From assembly GCF_946476835.1 (NCBI RefSeq), contig NZ_CAMKWA010000001.1, positions 186,001-250,000 of the forward strand: a stretch of 64,000 nucleotides of DNA. The letters run 5' to 3'. The stretch's first letter is position 1. Each line of letters opens with the position of its first letter. Origin of the DNA: an uncultured Neokomagataea sp. (GTDB lineage Bacteria; Pseudomonadota; Alphaproteobacteria; Acetobacterales; Acetobacteraceae). Position numbers and translations under genes: made by a program. The notes beneath the pieces are model-generated. The model was not told where the DNA came from. It saw only the letters and a list, made by a program, of their open reading frames with translations, and ran no database searches. Below are positions 63,964 through 64,000 of the stretch, piece after piece.

Positions 63964-64000
63964 GCAGTGGAACACGTTGGGCAGATCTACGTCTGCGTTT
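63960..64000 (+). CDS. cdsA: Phosphatidate cytidylyltransferase, N-terminal fragment at window edge
   Basis: An ATG overlapping the uppS stop (ATGA) opens a frame reading MSSGTRWADLRLR to the window end. The WADLRLR start and the position after uppS fit CdsA, which makes CDP-diacylglycerol. Only 13 codons are visible, so the call rests mainly on gene order. Confidence 0.6.
   Translation, partial: MSSGTRWADLRLR

Overview
The window looks like a chromosomal segment from an acetic acid bacterium (Alphaproteobacteria, Acetobacteraceae). This rests on protein flavour, on the gyrA-coaD-ppi and rpoZ-rel-acpS-lepB-rnc-era / pyrH-frr-uppS-cdsA gene orders, on the fused aroK-aroB gene and on sugar-related functions (GH32 fructan hydrolase, SMP-30 lactonase, PepSY and TonB systems). 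Genus cannot be fixed by eye. I see no rRNA, CRISPR array, prophage or intact insertion sequence. Two tRNAs are present (Lys-TTT, Thr-TGT).

Layout. 1-5.3 kb: an S9/DPP-IV peptidase running off the left edge, divergent from gyrA-coaD-ppi. 5.3-8.3 kb: a very AT-rich orphan membrane protein, a small conserved protein, tRNA-Lys, a DAACS symporter and tRNA-Thr. 8.3-16 kb: an Mrp-type Fe-S ATPase, an HtrA protease, then a TonB-dependent receptor (TBDR), a sulfotransferase and an SBF-like transporter. 16-25.5 kb: a Tat-exported GH32 enzyme with an unusual insertion, a chemoreceptor, a four-gene Dpp/Opp-type ABC transporter without a binding protein, and a GH144-like glucan hydrolase. 25.5-28.5 kb: a DUF333 lipoprotein, a Pmp3-like protein and a three-gene PepSY membrane operon. 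28.5-38.8 kb: an AAC(3)-like protein, queF, typA, an Ala/His-rich exported protein, a secreted endonuclease/phosphatase-fold protein overlapping a carbonic anhydrase gene, alaS, gtrA and an OmpA porin. 39-46 kb: aroKB, xerD, accA, a CinA-type domain protein, an SMP-30 lactonase and a GNAT-Nudix fusion. 46-51.5 kb: two tandem paralogous TBDRs. 51.5-55.8 kb: a DUF815 ATPase, yajC, sodB, a beta-hydroxyacid dehydrogenase, a possible UDG-fold protein and a NYN/LabA protein. 56-64 kb: the core housekeeping cluster rpoZ to cdsA.

The most interesting signal I found is regulatory. Upstream of two of the three TBDR genes are direct repeats matching the PhoB 'PHO box' layout (7-mer, 4-nt spacer, 7-mer), each pointing toward the receptor gene. 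This suggests outer-membrane receptors induced by phosphate starvation. Also notable are an intrinsic terminator for the carbonic anhydrase gene that lies inside the signal-peptide codons of the next gene, the GNAT-Nudix fusion, and the pairing of a binding-protein-less ABC importer with a GH144-like enzyme. All functional statements are read from sequence and family knowledge; no database search was possible.
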